Shown: piece by piece, positions 1 to 8,903 of the stretch
Position numbering within the stretch: position 1 is the stretch's first letter
Layout: each line of letters begins with the position of its first letter
Source of the DNA: Bacillota bacterium
Lineage (GTDB): Bacteria > Bacillota > Clostridia > Oscillospirales > Ruminococcaceae
Reading direction: 5' to 3'
Assembly (NCBI GenBank): GCA_023457355.1
Contig: JAEWLW010000038.1
Location: forward strand, 155,690-219,689
DNA length: 64,000 nucleotides
Notes under the pieces: generated by a model
The model's database searches: none
Told to the model about the DNA's origin: nothing
The model's input: only the letters and a program-made list of their open reading frames with translations
Program-made: the position numbers and the translations under genes

Positions 1-1
1 C

Positions 2-73
2 CTTGGCGCCGGCATTTACGACGCCATCTCCCACCATGCGCTGCAAAACATGGTCATCGCCATGTTCAAATGA
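2..73 (+). CDS. C-terminal end of an unidentified gene (partial)
   Basis: An open frame enters from the left edge and ends at a TGA at 71-73. The 23 visible residues run LGAGIYDAIS then HHALQNMVIAMFK. This is too short to assign. It lies 29 nt upstream of the FtsK/SpoIIIE start in the same direction, with a good Shine-Dalgarno between them, so it is probably co-transcribed with that gene. In Bacillus the gene region before spoIIIE encodes a ClpP-like protein, but nothing visible here proves that identity. Confidence 0.5.
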   Translation, partial: LGAGIYDAISHHALQNMVIAMFK

Positions 74-102
74 CATCAAATTAAAGCAAGGAGGTCGCCA
101 CC

Positions 103-2592
103 TTGGCTGCCAAACGCAAAAAAAAATCCCCCCGCAAAACAAAAGCGCAGCTGCATGCGCAAAACCAGCTGCTTGCTGTTGTGCTTTTCACCCTGGGCCT
201 GCTGTTCGTGTTTTTGTCGTTTGTGCGCGGCAGCGAGGGCTGGCAGACAGCGCATAACGTGCTGCTGGGCTTTTTCGGTTGGTCGGCCTTCTTTATCGGC
301 CCTGTGTTTGTTTACATATCGGTCATGTCCTCCTTTGATAAGCTCGTCGACGACCTGCCGATTCGCGCCACGCTGACCGGCGTGCTGCTCTGCCTCATTT
401 CGGCCGCGTTTCAGATTTTTCTGGCCGGCAAGCCTGAGGCGCAAACAGTGGCAGCTGTTGTCCGCCAGCTTTACGCCGACGGGCAGACGCTGCACGGCGG
501 CGGCATCATCGCTGCGCTGTTCGGCTTGCCGCTGATGCAGCTGGGTGAGCCGGGCGACCGCATCGCCGTGTCGCTGCTTTTGTTCCTGCTGACGATGATC
601 ATCACAAAATCGACCATTGCAGGCGTTTTGCGCTCGGCAAAAAAGCCGATGGAAAAACTGTCAAATGGCTATCACGAGCTGGTGAACGCCATGCCGCTGC
701 CGCAGCCTGCCGCAAAGCCCGCTGCGAACAGCCCGGCTGAAAAGCCGGTGATCGACATTTCGCTCGATGAGCCCGTCCCCCTCTTAAAGCGGCGCAAAAA
801 ACCGGTTTCGGAGGAAGCGGTCTCGCCGGAATTATTGCGCGCCAAGGAAAAGCTGCTAAGTACCGCCGAGGTGCCGGTTTCGGAAGCGCACCCCGTCACC
901 CCAAGCGGCGAGGCCATCGCCCCCGTGGTGCCCGACGAGGAAGGCCAGCAGTTGATTATTGAGGATATTATCAGCCGCGTGGCACAGGTGCAGGCGCACA
1001 AGGCACAGAAGGCGGCCCAACAGACCAAAGCCGAAGAACCCGTTGCGCCGCTGCCGCCGCCACCGCCGCCGCCCGCTTATCTGCTGCCGCCTGTTTCGCT
1101 GCTGCGCGAACCCGCCGCAACGGCCGAGGGCGTCACCGCCGACGAACTGCGCCAGAACGCGCAGCGGCTGGTGGATACGCTGCAATCCTTCGGCGTTCAG
1201 ACCCGCATTATCGATATCTCGCGCGGGCCCGCCGTCACCCGCTATGAGCTTCAGCCTTCGGCGGGCGTCAAAATCTCCAAGATTACCAATCTGGCCGACG
1301 ACATCGCCTTAAACCTCGCTTCGGCGGGTGTTCGCATCGAGGCGCCCATTCCGAACAAGGCGGCGGTGGGCATCGAGGTGCCAAACCGCAAGGTCACACC
1401 GGTGACGCTGCGCGAAGTGGTCGATTCACCGGAATTCTCCGACGCGAGGAGCAAGGTTACCGTTGCGCTCGGCCGCGACATCTCCGGCAGCCTGATGCTG
1501 GCCAACATTGCCAAGATGCCGCATCTGCTTATTGCGGGCGCAACCGGCTCGGGCAAATCGGTGTGCATCAATTCCATCATCATGAGCATTCTGTTCAAGG
1601 CCAAGCCCGACGAGGTTAAGCTGCTTTTAATCGACCCCAAGGTTGTTGAGCTCGGCGTCTATAACGGCCTGCCGCATCTGGTCATTCCGGTCGTTACCGA
1701 CCCGAAGAAGGCCGCAGGCGCGCTTGGCTGGGCCGTCACCGAAATGCTCAACCGCTATAAGCTGTTCGCCTCGCACAATGTGCGCGATATTGAATCGTTC
1801 AACCGCTTTGTTGAAAACGCGGCGGCAAACCCGGCGCCTCCGGCGGAAAACGAGCCCGCGCCCCCCGCGCTTTCAAAATTGCCCCACTACATCATCGTGG
1901 TGGACGAGCTGGCCGACCTGATGATGGCCGCCCCGTCCGAGGTTGAGGATTCCATCTGCCGCCTGGCGCAGATGGCGCGCGCCGCAGGCATGCACCTCAT
2001 CATCGCAACCCAGCGCCCGTCGGTGGACGTCATCACCGGCGTCATCAAGGCAAACATTCCCTCGCGCATCGCGTTTGCGGTTTCTTCTCAGATTGATTCC
2101 CGAACCATTTTGGACATGGGCGGCGCTGAAAAGCTTCTGGGCATGGGCGACATGCTGTTCTCGCCCGTCGGCTCCTCCAAGCCCACCCGCGTGCAGGGCT
2201 GTTTTGTCTCTGACGAGGAGATTGAGCGCGTCGTCACCTACATCAACAGCGCGGGCGCGCCCCAGTATGATAACCAGGTGCTTGAAGAAATAGACAAGCA
2301 TACCCCTGTTGGCAAGGGCAATGCCGCCGGCGCTTCCTCCGACGAGGGCGGCAACGAGGACGAAATGCTGGCCCCCGCGATTGAATGCGTCATCGAGGCG
2401 GGCATGGCTTCCACCTCGCTGTTGCAGCGCAAGCTGAAGCTCGGCTACGCGCGCGCGGCCCGCATCATCGACGACATGGAGGGCCGGGGCATCATCGGCC
2501 CTTACGAAGGTTCCAAACCCCGCGCGGTGCTCATCTCAAAAGAGCGCTGGATCGAAATGAAATTAAACCGGATGGCCCAATCCGGTCAATAA
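103..2592 (+). CDS. ftsK: DNA translocase FtsK/SpoIIIE
   Basis: 829-residue membrane-anchored, ATP-driven DNA pump that moves chromosomal DNA through the closing division or sporulation septum. The first ~180 residues are basic and then hydrophobic (about four membrane segments). A linker follows that is rich in Ala/Pro/Glu, with a poly-proline run near residues 314-326. The RecA-like motor starts near residue 345, with Walker A GATGSGKS at about 479-486 and Walker B IIVVDELADLMM. The end is a winged-helix gamma domain (IECVIEAG...SLLQRKLKLGYARAARIID), which reads polar DNA sequences. The start is TTG at 103, 6-7 nt after an AGGAGG-type site. Length and architecture are normal. SpoIIIE and FtsK cannot be separated from sequence alone, and a second paralogue may exist elsewhere. 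Confidence 0.95.
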   Translation: MAAKRKKKSPRKTKAQLHAQNQLLAVVLFTLGLLFVFLSFVRGSEGWQTAHNVLLGFFGWSAFFIGPVFVYISVMSSFDKLVDDLPIRATLTGVLLCLISAAFQIFLAGKPEAQTVAAVVRQLYADGQTLHGGGIIAALFGLPLMQLGEPGDRIAVSLLLFLLTMIITKSTIAGVLRSAKKPMEKLSNGYHELVNAMPLPQPAAKPAANSPAEKPVIDISLDEPVPLLKRRKKPVSEEAVSPELLRAKEKLLSTAEVPVSEAHPVTPSGEAIAPVVPDEEGQQLIIEDIISRVAQVQAHKAQKAAQQTKAEEPVAPLPPPPPPPAYLLPPVSLLREPAATAEGVTADELRQNAQRLVDTLQSFGVQTRIIDISRGPAVTRYELQPSAGVKISKITNLADDIALNLASAGVRIEAPIPNKAAVGIEVPNRKVTPVTLREVVDSPEFSDARSKVTVALGRDISGSLMLANIAKMPHLLIAGATGSGKSVCINSIIMSILFKAKPDEVKLLLIDPKVVELGVYNGLPHLVIPVVTDPKKAAGALGWAVTEMLNRYKLFASHNVRDIESFNRFVENAAANPAPPAENEPAPPALSKLPHYIIVVDELADLMMAAPSEVEDSICRLAQMARAAGMHLIIATQRPSVDVITGVIKANIPSRIAFAVSSQIDSRTILDMGGAEKLLGMGDMLFSPVGSSKPTRVQGCFVSDEEIERVVTYINSAGAPQYDNQVLEEIDKHTPVGKGNAAGASSDEGGNEDEMLAPAIECVIEAGMASTSLLQRKLKLGYARAARIIDDMEGRGIIGPYEGSKPRAVLISKERWIEMKLNRMAQSGQ

Positions 2593-2606
2593 AATAAGAG
2601 GATTAC

Positions 2607-4508
2607 ATGGAAACTCGTTTTCTCCCCATCACAGCTGAAGAAATGCGCGCGCGCGGCTGGCAGCAGGCGGATTTTGTCTGCGTTACCGGCGACGCCTATG
2701 TCGACCACCCCAGCTTTGGCATTGCGATTATCTCCCGTCTGCTTGAACGGCTGGGTTACCGCGTGGCCATTCTCTCCCAGCCCGATTTAAACGACGCCGA
2801 AGCTTTCAGCCGCTTTGGCAGGCCAAAATACGCCTTCATGATTACGGCGGGCAACATCGATTCGATGGTCTCCAACTATACCGTTGCCAAGCGCCGCCGC
2901 ACGCAGGACGCTTACTCCCCGACCGACGCGCAAAACCGTCGGCCCGACCACGCCGCGACGGTCTATTCCCGCGCAGCCAAGACCGCCTATCCCGACTGCC
3001 CGGTTATTCTGGGCGGCATCGAAGCCTCTCTGCGCCGCTTTGCCCACTACGACTACTGGGCGGACTGCGTCATGCCCTCGATTCTTGTCGATTCAGGTGC
3101 GGACATGGTCTCCTACGGCATGGGCGAAAAACAGACTGAAATCATCGCCGCAAGGCTGGCGGCCGGTGAGCCTGTTTCTGCGCTGACCGATATCCGGGGA
3201 ACCGTCTGCTATATCACGCCGGATCAAATCCCCAACGGCACGGTGAGCTGCCCCTCGTTTGAAAAGGTGGGAAGCGATAAATCCGCCTATGTGCGCGCCT
3301 TCAAGCTCTGGTTGGACGAGCAGGATGCCGTCACCGGCCGCCCCGTGCTGCAAAAGCACGGCGCGCGCTATGTGCTGCAAAATCCGCCCATGCCGCTTTT
3401 GACCCGCGAGGAGCTCGACGCCGTATTCACCATGCCGTTCGCGAGGGCCTACCACCCCAGCTATGAGGCGCTTGGCGGCGTCAAGGCCATTGAAGAGGTC
3501 GAGTTTTCGATTATGCACAACCGCGGCTGCTACGGCCACTGCAATTTCTGCTCCATCGCGGTGCATCAGGGGCGGCAGGTCGTTTCGCGCAGCGTCGGTT
3601 CGGTTTTGGAAGAGGCCGAAAGCTTTGTGGGCAATCCGCGCTTTAAGGGCTATATCCACGACGTGGGCGGCCCCACGGCCAACTTCCGCTATCCGTCCTG
3701 TCAAAAGCAGGAGACAAAGGGGTTGTGCAAGGATAAAAAGTGCCTGGGCAACCCAGCCTGCCCCGCTGTAAGGGTCGACCATGGCGAATACCTTGAGCTG
3801 CTGCGCCGCCTGCGGGCGATTAAGGGCGTTAAAAAGGTGTTTGTGCGCTCAGGGCTGCGCTTTGACTATATCATGCTGGACAAGGACGACACGTTTTTAA
3901 AGGAACTGGTCGCCAACCATATCAGCGGGCAGCTCAAAGTCGCGCCGGAGCATTGCAGCGACGCCGTGCTGGACGCGATGGGCAAGCCCCATGTGGAAGT
4001 CTATGAGCGGTTTGTCAAAAAGTTCTATCAGTGCACGAAGCAGGCGGGCAAGGAGCAGTACCTCGTCCCCTACCTGATGAGCTCCCACCCCGGCAGTACC
4101 ATCCGCGACGCGGTGGCACTGTCGCTTTTCCTGAAGAAAAACCATATGCGTCCCGAACAGGTTCAGGATTTTTACCCGACGCCGGGCACCATTTCGACCT
4201 GCATGTTCTATACCGGTGTCGACCCCCTGACCGGCCGGGAAATTTATGTTCCGAAAACCGACCGTGAAAAACAGCGTCAGCGCGCGCTGCTGCAATATTT
4301 TAAGCCCGAAAACCGCCGCATTGTCATTGAGGCGCTTGAAGAAATTCACCGAACCGACCTCATCGGCACCGGCCCGGACTGTCTGGTCGCGCCAGACCGG
4401 CAATATCAGCAAAAGCTGGCCGAAAAGCGGACAGCCCAGCAGCACCTGGGCAGCCGCGGCAAGCCCCTGCGCCGCGCCGCCGGCAACAAACCGGGGGGCA
4501 GGCGATGA
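2607..4508 (+). CDS. YgiQ family radical SAM protein
   Basis: 633 residues, the usual size of the YgiQ/UPF0313 family. The radical SAM cluster motif CYGHCNFC has its three cysteines at residues 308, 312 and 315. It is preceded by the family's N-terminal region (YVDHPSFGIAIISRLLERLG, residues 30-50), which resembles a cobalamin-binding-like fold. A second cysteine group (CQKQETKGLCKDKKCLGNPAC) follows about 60 residues later, typical of this family. The reaction is not established for the family. Its ATG is 14 nt after the ftsK stop, and its own stop overlaps the next start (ATGA), so it is translationally coupled to the MBL hydrolase. The C-terminus is basic and disordered. Confidence 0.9.
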   Translation: METRFLPITAEEMRARGWQQADFVCVTGDAYVDHPSFGIAIISRLLERLGYRVAILSQPDLNDAEAFSRFGRPKYAFMITAGNIDSMVSNYTVAKRRRTQDAYSPTDAQNRRPDHAATVYSRAAKTAYPDCPVILGGIEASLRRFAHYDYWADCVMPSILVDSGADMVSYGMGEKQTEIIAARLAAGEPVSALTDIRGTVCYITPDQIPNGTVSCPSFEKVGSDKSAYVRAFKLWLDEQDAVTGRPVLQKHGARYVLQNPPMPLLTREELDAVFTMPFARAYHPSYEALGGVKAIEEVEFSIMHNRGCYGHCNFCSIAVHQGRQVVSRSVGSVLEEAESFVGNPRFKGYIHDVGGPTANFRYPSCQKQETKGLCKDKKCLGNPACPAVRVDHGEYLELLRRLRAIKGVKKVFVRSGLRFDYIMLDKDDTFLKELVANHISGQLKVAPEHCSDAVLDAMGKPHVEVYERFVKKFYQCTKQAGKEQYLVPYLMSSHPGSTIRDAVALSLFLKKNHMRPEQVQDFYPTPGTISTCMFYTGVDPLTGREIYVPKTDREKQRQRALLQYFKPENRRIVIEALEEIHRTDLIGTGPDCLVAPDRQYQQKLAEKRTAQQHLGSRGKPLRRAAGNKPGGRR

Positions 4509-5461
4509 AACAATCCAAAAGCCGCAAACAGCGCAGCCAGCGCATTTCCCCGCTGGCAATTTTGATTATTGCGATTTTCAGCGCCGTTTCGTGGTATCAG
4601 ACTGAATATAAGCCCACGCAGAAGGCCGTCCCCGCACTGGCCGAAAATGTCATCGCCCAGGTGCAGGTGCTCGATGTCGGGCAGGGCAGCAGCCTGCTGC
4701 TGCGCACCGGGGGCGGCGAAAACGGCTACGCCGTGCTCATCGACGGCGGCGAACGTTCCGCTTCCCAGTCTGTTTGTGACGCGTTGGAGTCCGCCGGCAT
4801 CACCCGCCTGGATCTGGTGGTGATGACCCACCCGCATACCGACCATTTCGGCGGCCTGATTTCAGTGTTGGAAAATTACCGGGTGGATGCCCTCTGGATG
4901 CCCGCCGTCCCTGAAAAGCTGGCCCCTACCAACAGTACCTTTGAAAGCTTCCTCGATGCGCTTGAGGAAAACGGCTGTGAGATTGTGCAGCCGACAGCGC
5001 CGCGCACCGAGGCACTGGGCGACCGTGTCACATTACAGCTGCTCGACGCCTTTGTCCCCGACCCGGATAACCTGAACGATACGTCGCTGTGCATGAGAAT
5101 TGACGCAGGAAGCGCTTCCTTTCTGGTGACCGGCGACGGGGAATCCGCCGTGGAGCAGGCGCTGCTTGAAAACAAAGCGCCGGTTTCCGCCGATATTTTT
5201 GTCGCGGGCCATCACGGCAGCAACACCTCAAACAAACAGGAATTTTTAAACGCCGTCAGCCCTGCGGCCAGCGTCATTTCCTGCGGGCGGGATAATGCGT
5301 ATAACCTGCCCAACGCCAAGGCGCTGGCCCGGCTCTCAGCTTTTGGGGCGGTTTACCGCACCGACTTAAACGGCGCCGTCACCTTTTCAACCGACGGCAA
5401 CGCTATCTGGATTACCGCAAACAACATTAACGACGCAGTCAGCGCAAAGGAGGCGGCATAA
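4505..5461 (+). CDS. Exported ComEC-like MBL-fold hydrolase
   Basis: 318 residues. A basic N-terminus and a hydrophobic segment at about 14-28 suggest membrane anchoring or export. The rest is a stand-alone metallo-beta-lactamase domain of the ComEC/Rec2 C-terminal type. It opens with VLDVGQGSSLLLR and carries an intact metal site, HPHTDH, at residues 109-114. Further ligands are likely at GDGES (about residue 216) and AGHHGS (about 235). In ComEC proteins this domain is thought to degrade the non-transported DNA strand; the substrate of free-standing versions is unknown. It overlaps the ygiQ-like gene by 4 nt and ends 3 nt before the DUF3006-NiaR gene. DUF3006 is a frequent neighbour of such MBL proteins. 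Contrast the comEC gene at 23182, whose own MBL domain has lost these residues. Confidence 0.88.
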   Translation: MKQSKSRKQRSQRISPLAILIIAIFSAVSWYQTEYKPTQKAVPALAENVIAQVQVLDVGQGSSLLLRTGGGENGYAVLIDGGERSASQSVCDALESAGITRLDLVVMTHPHTDHFGGLISVLENYRVDALWMPAVPEKLAPTNSTFESFLDALEENGCEIVQPTAPRTEALGDRVTLQLLDAFVPDPDNLNDTSLCMRIDAGSASFLVTGDGESAVEQALLENKAPVSADIFVAGHHGSNTSNKQEFLNAVSPAASVISCGRDNAYNLPNAKALARLSAFGAVYRTDLNGAVTFSTDGNAIWITANNINDAVSAKEAA

Positions 5462-5464
5462 ATA

Positions 5465-6190
5465 ATGGTCTTATCCATCGACCGTATCGAAGGTAACTTC
5501 GCCATCTGTGAGGATGAGCAGCGGCAGCAGCATCAGATTCCGCTGGCAGCGCTGCCCGAGGGCGCCGGAGAGGGCGATATTCTCCGCCAGACCGAAAACG
5601 GTTACCGGCTGGATGTGCGGGAGACCGGCCGCAGGCGCAAGGCTGTTTCAGAGCGGCTTTCGCGTCTGGGTGCCGCATCGCGCCGAAGCGCGGTCGCACA
5701 GCTGCTGGAACAGGCCAACGAACCGCTGAGCGCTTCGGCGCTGGCCGATAAATTTCGCGTCAGCCGTCAGATTATCGTCGGCGATATCGCGCTACTGCGC
5801 GCTTCCGGTGCGCCGGTGGTGGCAACCCCGCGCGGTTATTTGATGGAGTGCACCGCCGAGAACAGTACAACGCAGGACTACACCGTCGCCTGTCGTCATG
5901 AGAGCGCGGAACAGCTTTTGCAGGAGCTGTATATCGCCGTGGATCAGGGCGCGACCGTCCGGGACGTCATTGTGGAGCACCCGCTTTACGGGCAGCTCAC
6001 CGGCCAGCTTCAAATCAGCTCCCGTTTTGAGGCCGACCGTTTTATCAGGGCGCTGGCCGCCTCAGCGGCTTCGCCCCTTTCACAACTTACCGGCGGCATC
6101 CACCTGCACACACTGCGCTGCCCCGACCGCGCCTGTTTTGAACGTATAAAGGCCCAGCTGAAAAAAGCGGGGATTTTGGTTTCGGAATAA
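5465..6190 (+). CDS. niaR: DUF3006 domain fused to NiaR-type transcriptional regulator
   Basis: 241 residues in one uninterrupted frame. Residues 1-65 match the small DUF3006 family: SIDRIEGNFAICEDE at the start, a middle IPLAALPEGAGEGDIL, and a basic end VRETGRRRKAVSERLSRLG. From about residue 66 the protein is a NiaR/YrxA-type repressor: an HTH_11 winged helix (LADKFRVSRQIIVGDIALLR, then ATPRGYLM) followed by a 3H domain with its histidines in VEHPLYGQ and GGIHLHT. NiaR represses NAD-salvage and niacin-uptake genes when nicotinate binds the 3H domain. Usual NiaR length is about 170-180 residues; the extra N-terminus accounts for the difference. AGGAGG precedes the ATG by 12 nt. A hairpin terminator follows. 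No NAD gene lies nearby. Confidence 0.85.
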   Translation: MVLSIDRIEGNFAICEDEQRQQHQIPLAALPEGAGEGDILRQTENGYRLDVRETGRRRKAVSERLSRLGAASRRSAVAQLLEQANEPLSASALADKFRVSRQIIVGDIALLRASGAPVVATPRGYLMECTAENSTTQDYTVACRHESAEQLLQELYIAVDQGATVRDVIVEHPLYGQLTGQLQISSRFEADRFIRALAASAASPLSQLTGGIHLHTLRCPDRACFERIKAQLKKAGILVSE

Positions 6191-6219
6191 CCGTCCTAAC
6201 AGACCGCCTTAAAAAATTG

Positions 6220-6264
6220 ACAGCCGATATGCTGCCCTCACGGACAGCCTGTCGGCTGTTTTAT
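6220..6264 (+). terminator. Terminator after the DUF3006-NiaR gene
   Basis: Arms ACAGCCGA (6220-6227) and TCGGCTGT (6252-6259) followed by TTTTAT, 30 nt after the stop codon. The loop is long (24 nt), so strength is uncertain. It closes the ftsK to niaR operon. Confidence 0.6.
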
Positions 6265-6370
6265 AATTCTTTCGTTTTAAGGCAGTACTGCAATAAAAAA
6301 CTGCCATGCCCTTTTTGCGACGCATGGAATAGCCGCGCCCCAATCTGGCTACAGTAGACAATGACATCTT

Positions 6371-6526
6371 ATACTGCTCAGCTAAAAACCACGACCGCTA
6401 TACGGCTATTCTTTTCGCCATCCACCGTCCTCGTCCTTGCTGGGCGCCAGCCTGCCGGCATCCTCTTCCTTGCCTGACAAAAAATATCTTCCAAAGCTTG
6501 TCCGCCGATTTTTATCTGGAATGTAT
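6371..6526. repeat. MITE-like repeat, type A copy 2
   Basis: 156-bp non-coding element related along its length to the inverse complement of 33511-33665. Shared blocks include the end ATACTG.TCAG, TACGGCTATT, GGGCG.CAGCC, GCATCCTCTTCC, TGACAAAAAAT, AAAGCTTGT and GCCGATTT. The right inverted end is decayed (ATCTGGAATGTAT against CCTGAAACAGTAT). The right end reaches the TAA stop codon (6526-6528) of the leftward HD gene. It occupies most of the 335-nt gap between the niaR terminator and that gene. No open reading frame. Confidence 0.75.
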
Positions 6527-7185
6527 TACATCATCGCAACACCGTTGATGCAAAGGTGGAATTGAAAATCGAAAAACTTGGCCGCCTTGCGGCAGAGCAG
6601 CATGCGTTCCAGAAAAATTTCAAAATAGTCGGCCAGCGTGCTTAAATTCGAATCAATGGTCAGCACAAGCGTAATGGTGCGCGACTGCTTGTCAATTTTA
6701 AGCGACGACTGTTCCACCGAATAATTCACGCGGTCGTGGATGTCAAAGCTGGCGACGTCGCGGTTGCGCACGCGCGAACGGCGCACATCGCTCTTGTCTG
6801 CCAGAATCAGCGCGGCGGCCAGGGCGTTCACGGGGTGGGCGGTATGCTCGTCGTGGTTGCCGATGGCCGATACCACCTGCGCCACCTCCACGGGATCCAT
6901 GCCCATCTTATCGAGAATGCGAAAAGCCATTACCGCGCCCGACTGCGCATGGTCAATGCGGTTGACCACATTGCCGATATCGTGCATAAACCCTGCTATT
7001 TTTGCAAGCTCAATCGTGCGCACGTCGTACCCTAAATCGGTCAATATGTTTTGGGTCACAGCGGCGGTGCGCACCACATGCGCAAAACTGTGCTCGGTAT
7101 AGCCCATACTTAAAAGCGATGCGTCCGCCTGTCGGATGTAGGCTTTAATTTCTTCACTGTTGGAAACTTCCCCATAAGTCACCAT
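6526..7185 (-). CDS. HD-domain phosphohydrolase
   Basis: 219 residues. A single HD domain with a metal-binding pattern: HVVRTAAVTQ (first His, about residue 40), FMHDIG (His-Asp, about 68) and NHDEH near residue 110. Such enzymes hydrolyse nucleotides or (p)ppGpp-like phosphates; the substrate here cannot be told. The C-terminal third (about 150-219) has two beta-rich stretches and no recognised domain. The gene stands alone, divergent from the cardiolipin synthase gene, with a GGGAGAG site 7 nt before its ATG. Its stop codon lies in the end of a dispersed repeat, so the last residues (GVAMM) border repeat DNA. Confidence 0.8.
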   Translation of the reverse strand: MVTYGEVSNSEEIKAYIRQADASLLSMGYTEHSFAHVVRTAAVTQNILTDLGYDVRTIELAKIAGFMHDIGNVVNRIDHAQSGAVMAFRILDKMGMDPVEVAQVVSAIGNHDEHTAHPVNALAAALILADKSDVRRSRVRNRDVASFDIHDRVNYSVEQSSLKIDKQSRTITLVLTIDSNLSTLADYFEIFLERMLLCRKAAKFFDFQFHLCINGVAMM

Positions 7186-7286
7186 TCGGGTCTCTCCCTT
7201 GTTTTCTTTTATTCTGCTCTCTCATACAATTTTCAGTATAGCGCGCGGATGTTAAATTTGCAATCGCGCGTTTGTAAGGAGAAATT

Positions 7287-8819
7287 ATGAAGCCACCACG
7301 ACTTATGCGCCTGTTATGCTGCCGCGCCATACTGCTGTCGGCCTTTGTCTTGCTGGAAGCGGCACTGCTGATCACCGCTGTCTGGCTGCTGGCGCGCTGG
7401 TCGCCGCTTCTGGCACTGCTGCTGCATGCCATAAGCATGGCGGCGGTTTTGTATATTGTCTCAAAACATGACAACCCTTATTATAAACTGGCCTGGGTCG
7501 TCCTGATACTCATGGTGCCCATTTTAGGCGGTATGATATACCTGCTTATTGGAAACAAGCGTCTGCCGCGGCGTTTAAAGCGCCAACTGGTGACATTCTA
7601 TCGGCAGAGCCTGTCGCCCATCAGCATGGATTCCGGCAGCGGGACGGCGCTTGCCGCGCTGGATAAACATTTGGCCGCACAGAGCGTCTACCTGAAAAAC
7701 TGTACCGGTTTTGCGGCATGGCCGCATACCGCCTGCGAATTTTTTTCCTCAGGCAGCGCTTTGTTTTCCCGCATGTGCAGCGAGCTGGAAGCGGCTGAAA
7801 AGTTTATTTTTCTCGAATATTTTATCATTGCCCCCGGCGTGCTGTGGGAGCGCATTCTGAGCATCCTTGAAAAAAAAGTGCGTGCCGGGGTACTGGTCCG
7901 GCTAATGTACGACGACGTGGGCACCATCAACACCCTGCCGCGGCAATATGACCGGGTGCTGCGCAAAAAGGGCATCGAAGTCACCGTATTCAACCCCTGC
8001 CGCATTCATATCAACGCCGCTATGAATTATCGCGACCACCGCAAGCTCTGCATCATCGACGGCAATGTCGGCTTTTGCGGGGGCGCCAACCTCGCAGACG
8101 AATATATCAACCGCCTGCCCCGCTGCGCCCACTGGAAGGACTCCGGCATCCTGCTAAAAGGGCATGGCGTCTGGAACCTCACGCTGCTGTTTCTGGGGCT
8201 CTGGGGCTTTTCAAACGGTGAACAGCTGCCGGATTTTTCGCCCTTTGTCCCCACCGTCACCTGTCAAAGCGACGGCTTTGTTCAGGCGTTTGGCGACAGC
8301 CCGCTGGATAACCTCTATGTCGCGGAGGCTTTTTGCCTGCAAGCTATTGCGCGCGCGACCAAATATATTTATATCACTACGCCTTATCTGGTGTTGGGGC
8401 ATGAGATGGTCTCGGCACTGGGTACTGCGGCGCTTTCAGGGGTGGATGTGCGCATCATCACGCCGGCTGTTCCGGATAAGTGGTATGTTCATGTCATTTC
8501 ACGCAGTTATTATGGGGCGCTGCTGCGGTGCGGTGTGCGCATATTTGAATACCAGCCGGGTTTCATTCACGCCAAGCAGTTGGTCAGCGACGACATCACC
8601 GCCATGGTGGGCACCACCAACCTCGATTTTCGCAGCTTCTATCTGCATTTTGAGTGCGCGGTCTGCCTTTACGGCAGCACGGCGATTAAAAGCATTGTTG
8701 ACGATGTGCAAAGCACGTTAAACCGCTGCCGCGAAATCACCTTCGGCGATACGCGCCGGTTCCCGCTCTGGCAGCGCGCCATGGCCGCCGTGCTGCGCCC
8801 TTTCGCACCGCTGTTCTAA
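7287..8819 (+). CDS. cls: Cardiolipin synthase (PLD family)
   Basis: 510 residues, normal for bacterial Cls, which condenses phosphatidylglycerol molecules to cardiolipin at the membrane. Two N-terminal hydrophobic segments (about 12-60) and the PLDc_N stretch PILGGMIYLLIG (residues 74-85) precede two HKD catalytic motifs: HRKLCIID at about residue 251 and HAKQLVSDD at about 427. Both are intact, so the enzyme should be active. AAGGAG lies 6 nt before the ATG. It is monocistronic, between divergent and convergent neighbours, and an inverted repeat at 8855-8889 could stop transcription from both sides. Confidence 0.92.
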   Translation: MKPPRLMRLLCCRAILLSAFVLLEAALLITAVWLLARWSPLLALLLHAISMAAVLYIVSKHDNPYYKLAWVVLILMVPILGGMIYLLIGNKRLPRRLKRQLVTFYRQSLSPISMDSGSGTALAALDKHLAAQSVYLKNCTGFAAWPHTACEFFSSGSALFSRMCSELEAAEKFIFLEYFIIAPGVLWERILSILEKKVRAGVLVRLMYDDVGTINTLPRQYDRVLRKKGIEVTVFNPCRIHINAAMNYRDHRKLCIIDGNVGFCGGANLADEYINRLPRCAHWKDSGILLKGHGVWNLTLLFLGLWGFSNGEQLPDFSPFVPTVTCQSDGFVQAFGDSPLDNLYVAEAFCLQAIARATKYIYITTPYLVLGHEMVSALGTAALSGVDVRIITPAVPDKWYVHVISRSYYGALLRCGVRIFEYQPGFIHAKQLVSDDITAMVGTTNLDFRSFYLHFECAVCLYGSTAIKSIVDDVQSTLNRCREITFGDTRRFPLWQRAMAAVLRPFAPLF

Positions 8820-8854
8820 TTCCAGACCTTTTCTGTGCCGCCTTCAGATAACAA

Positions 8855-8889
8855 CAGCTACGGAAACAGATCGCCATTTCCGTAGCTGC
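8855..8889. terminator. Inverted repeat between convergent genes
   Basis: Perfect 12-bp arms (CAGCTACGGAAA and its complement, 11-nt loop) between the stops of cls and the lipoprotein gene. No strong T-run on either side, so termination is inferred mainly from position. Confidence 0.5.
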
Positions 8890-8903
8890 ATGTGTATGAA
8901 GAT

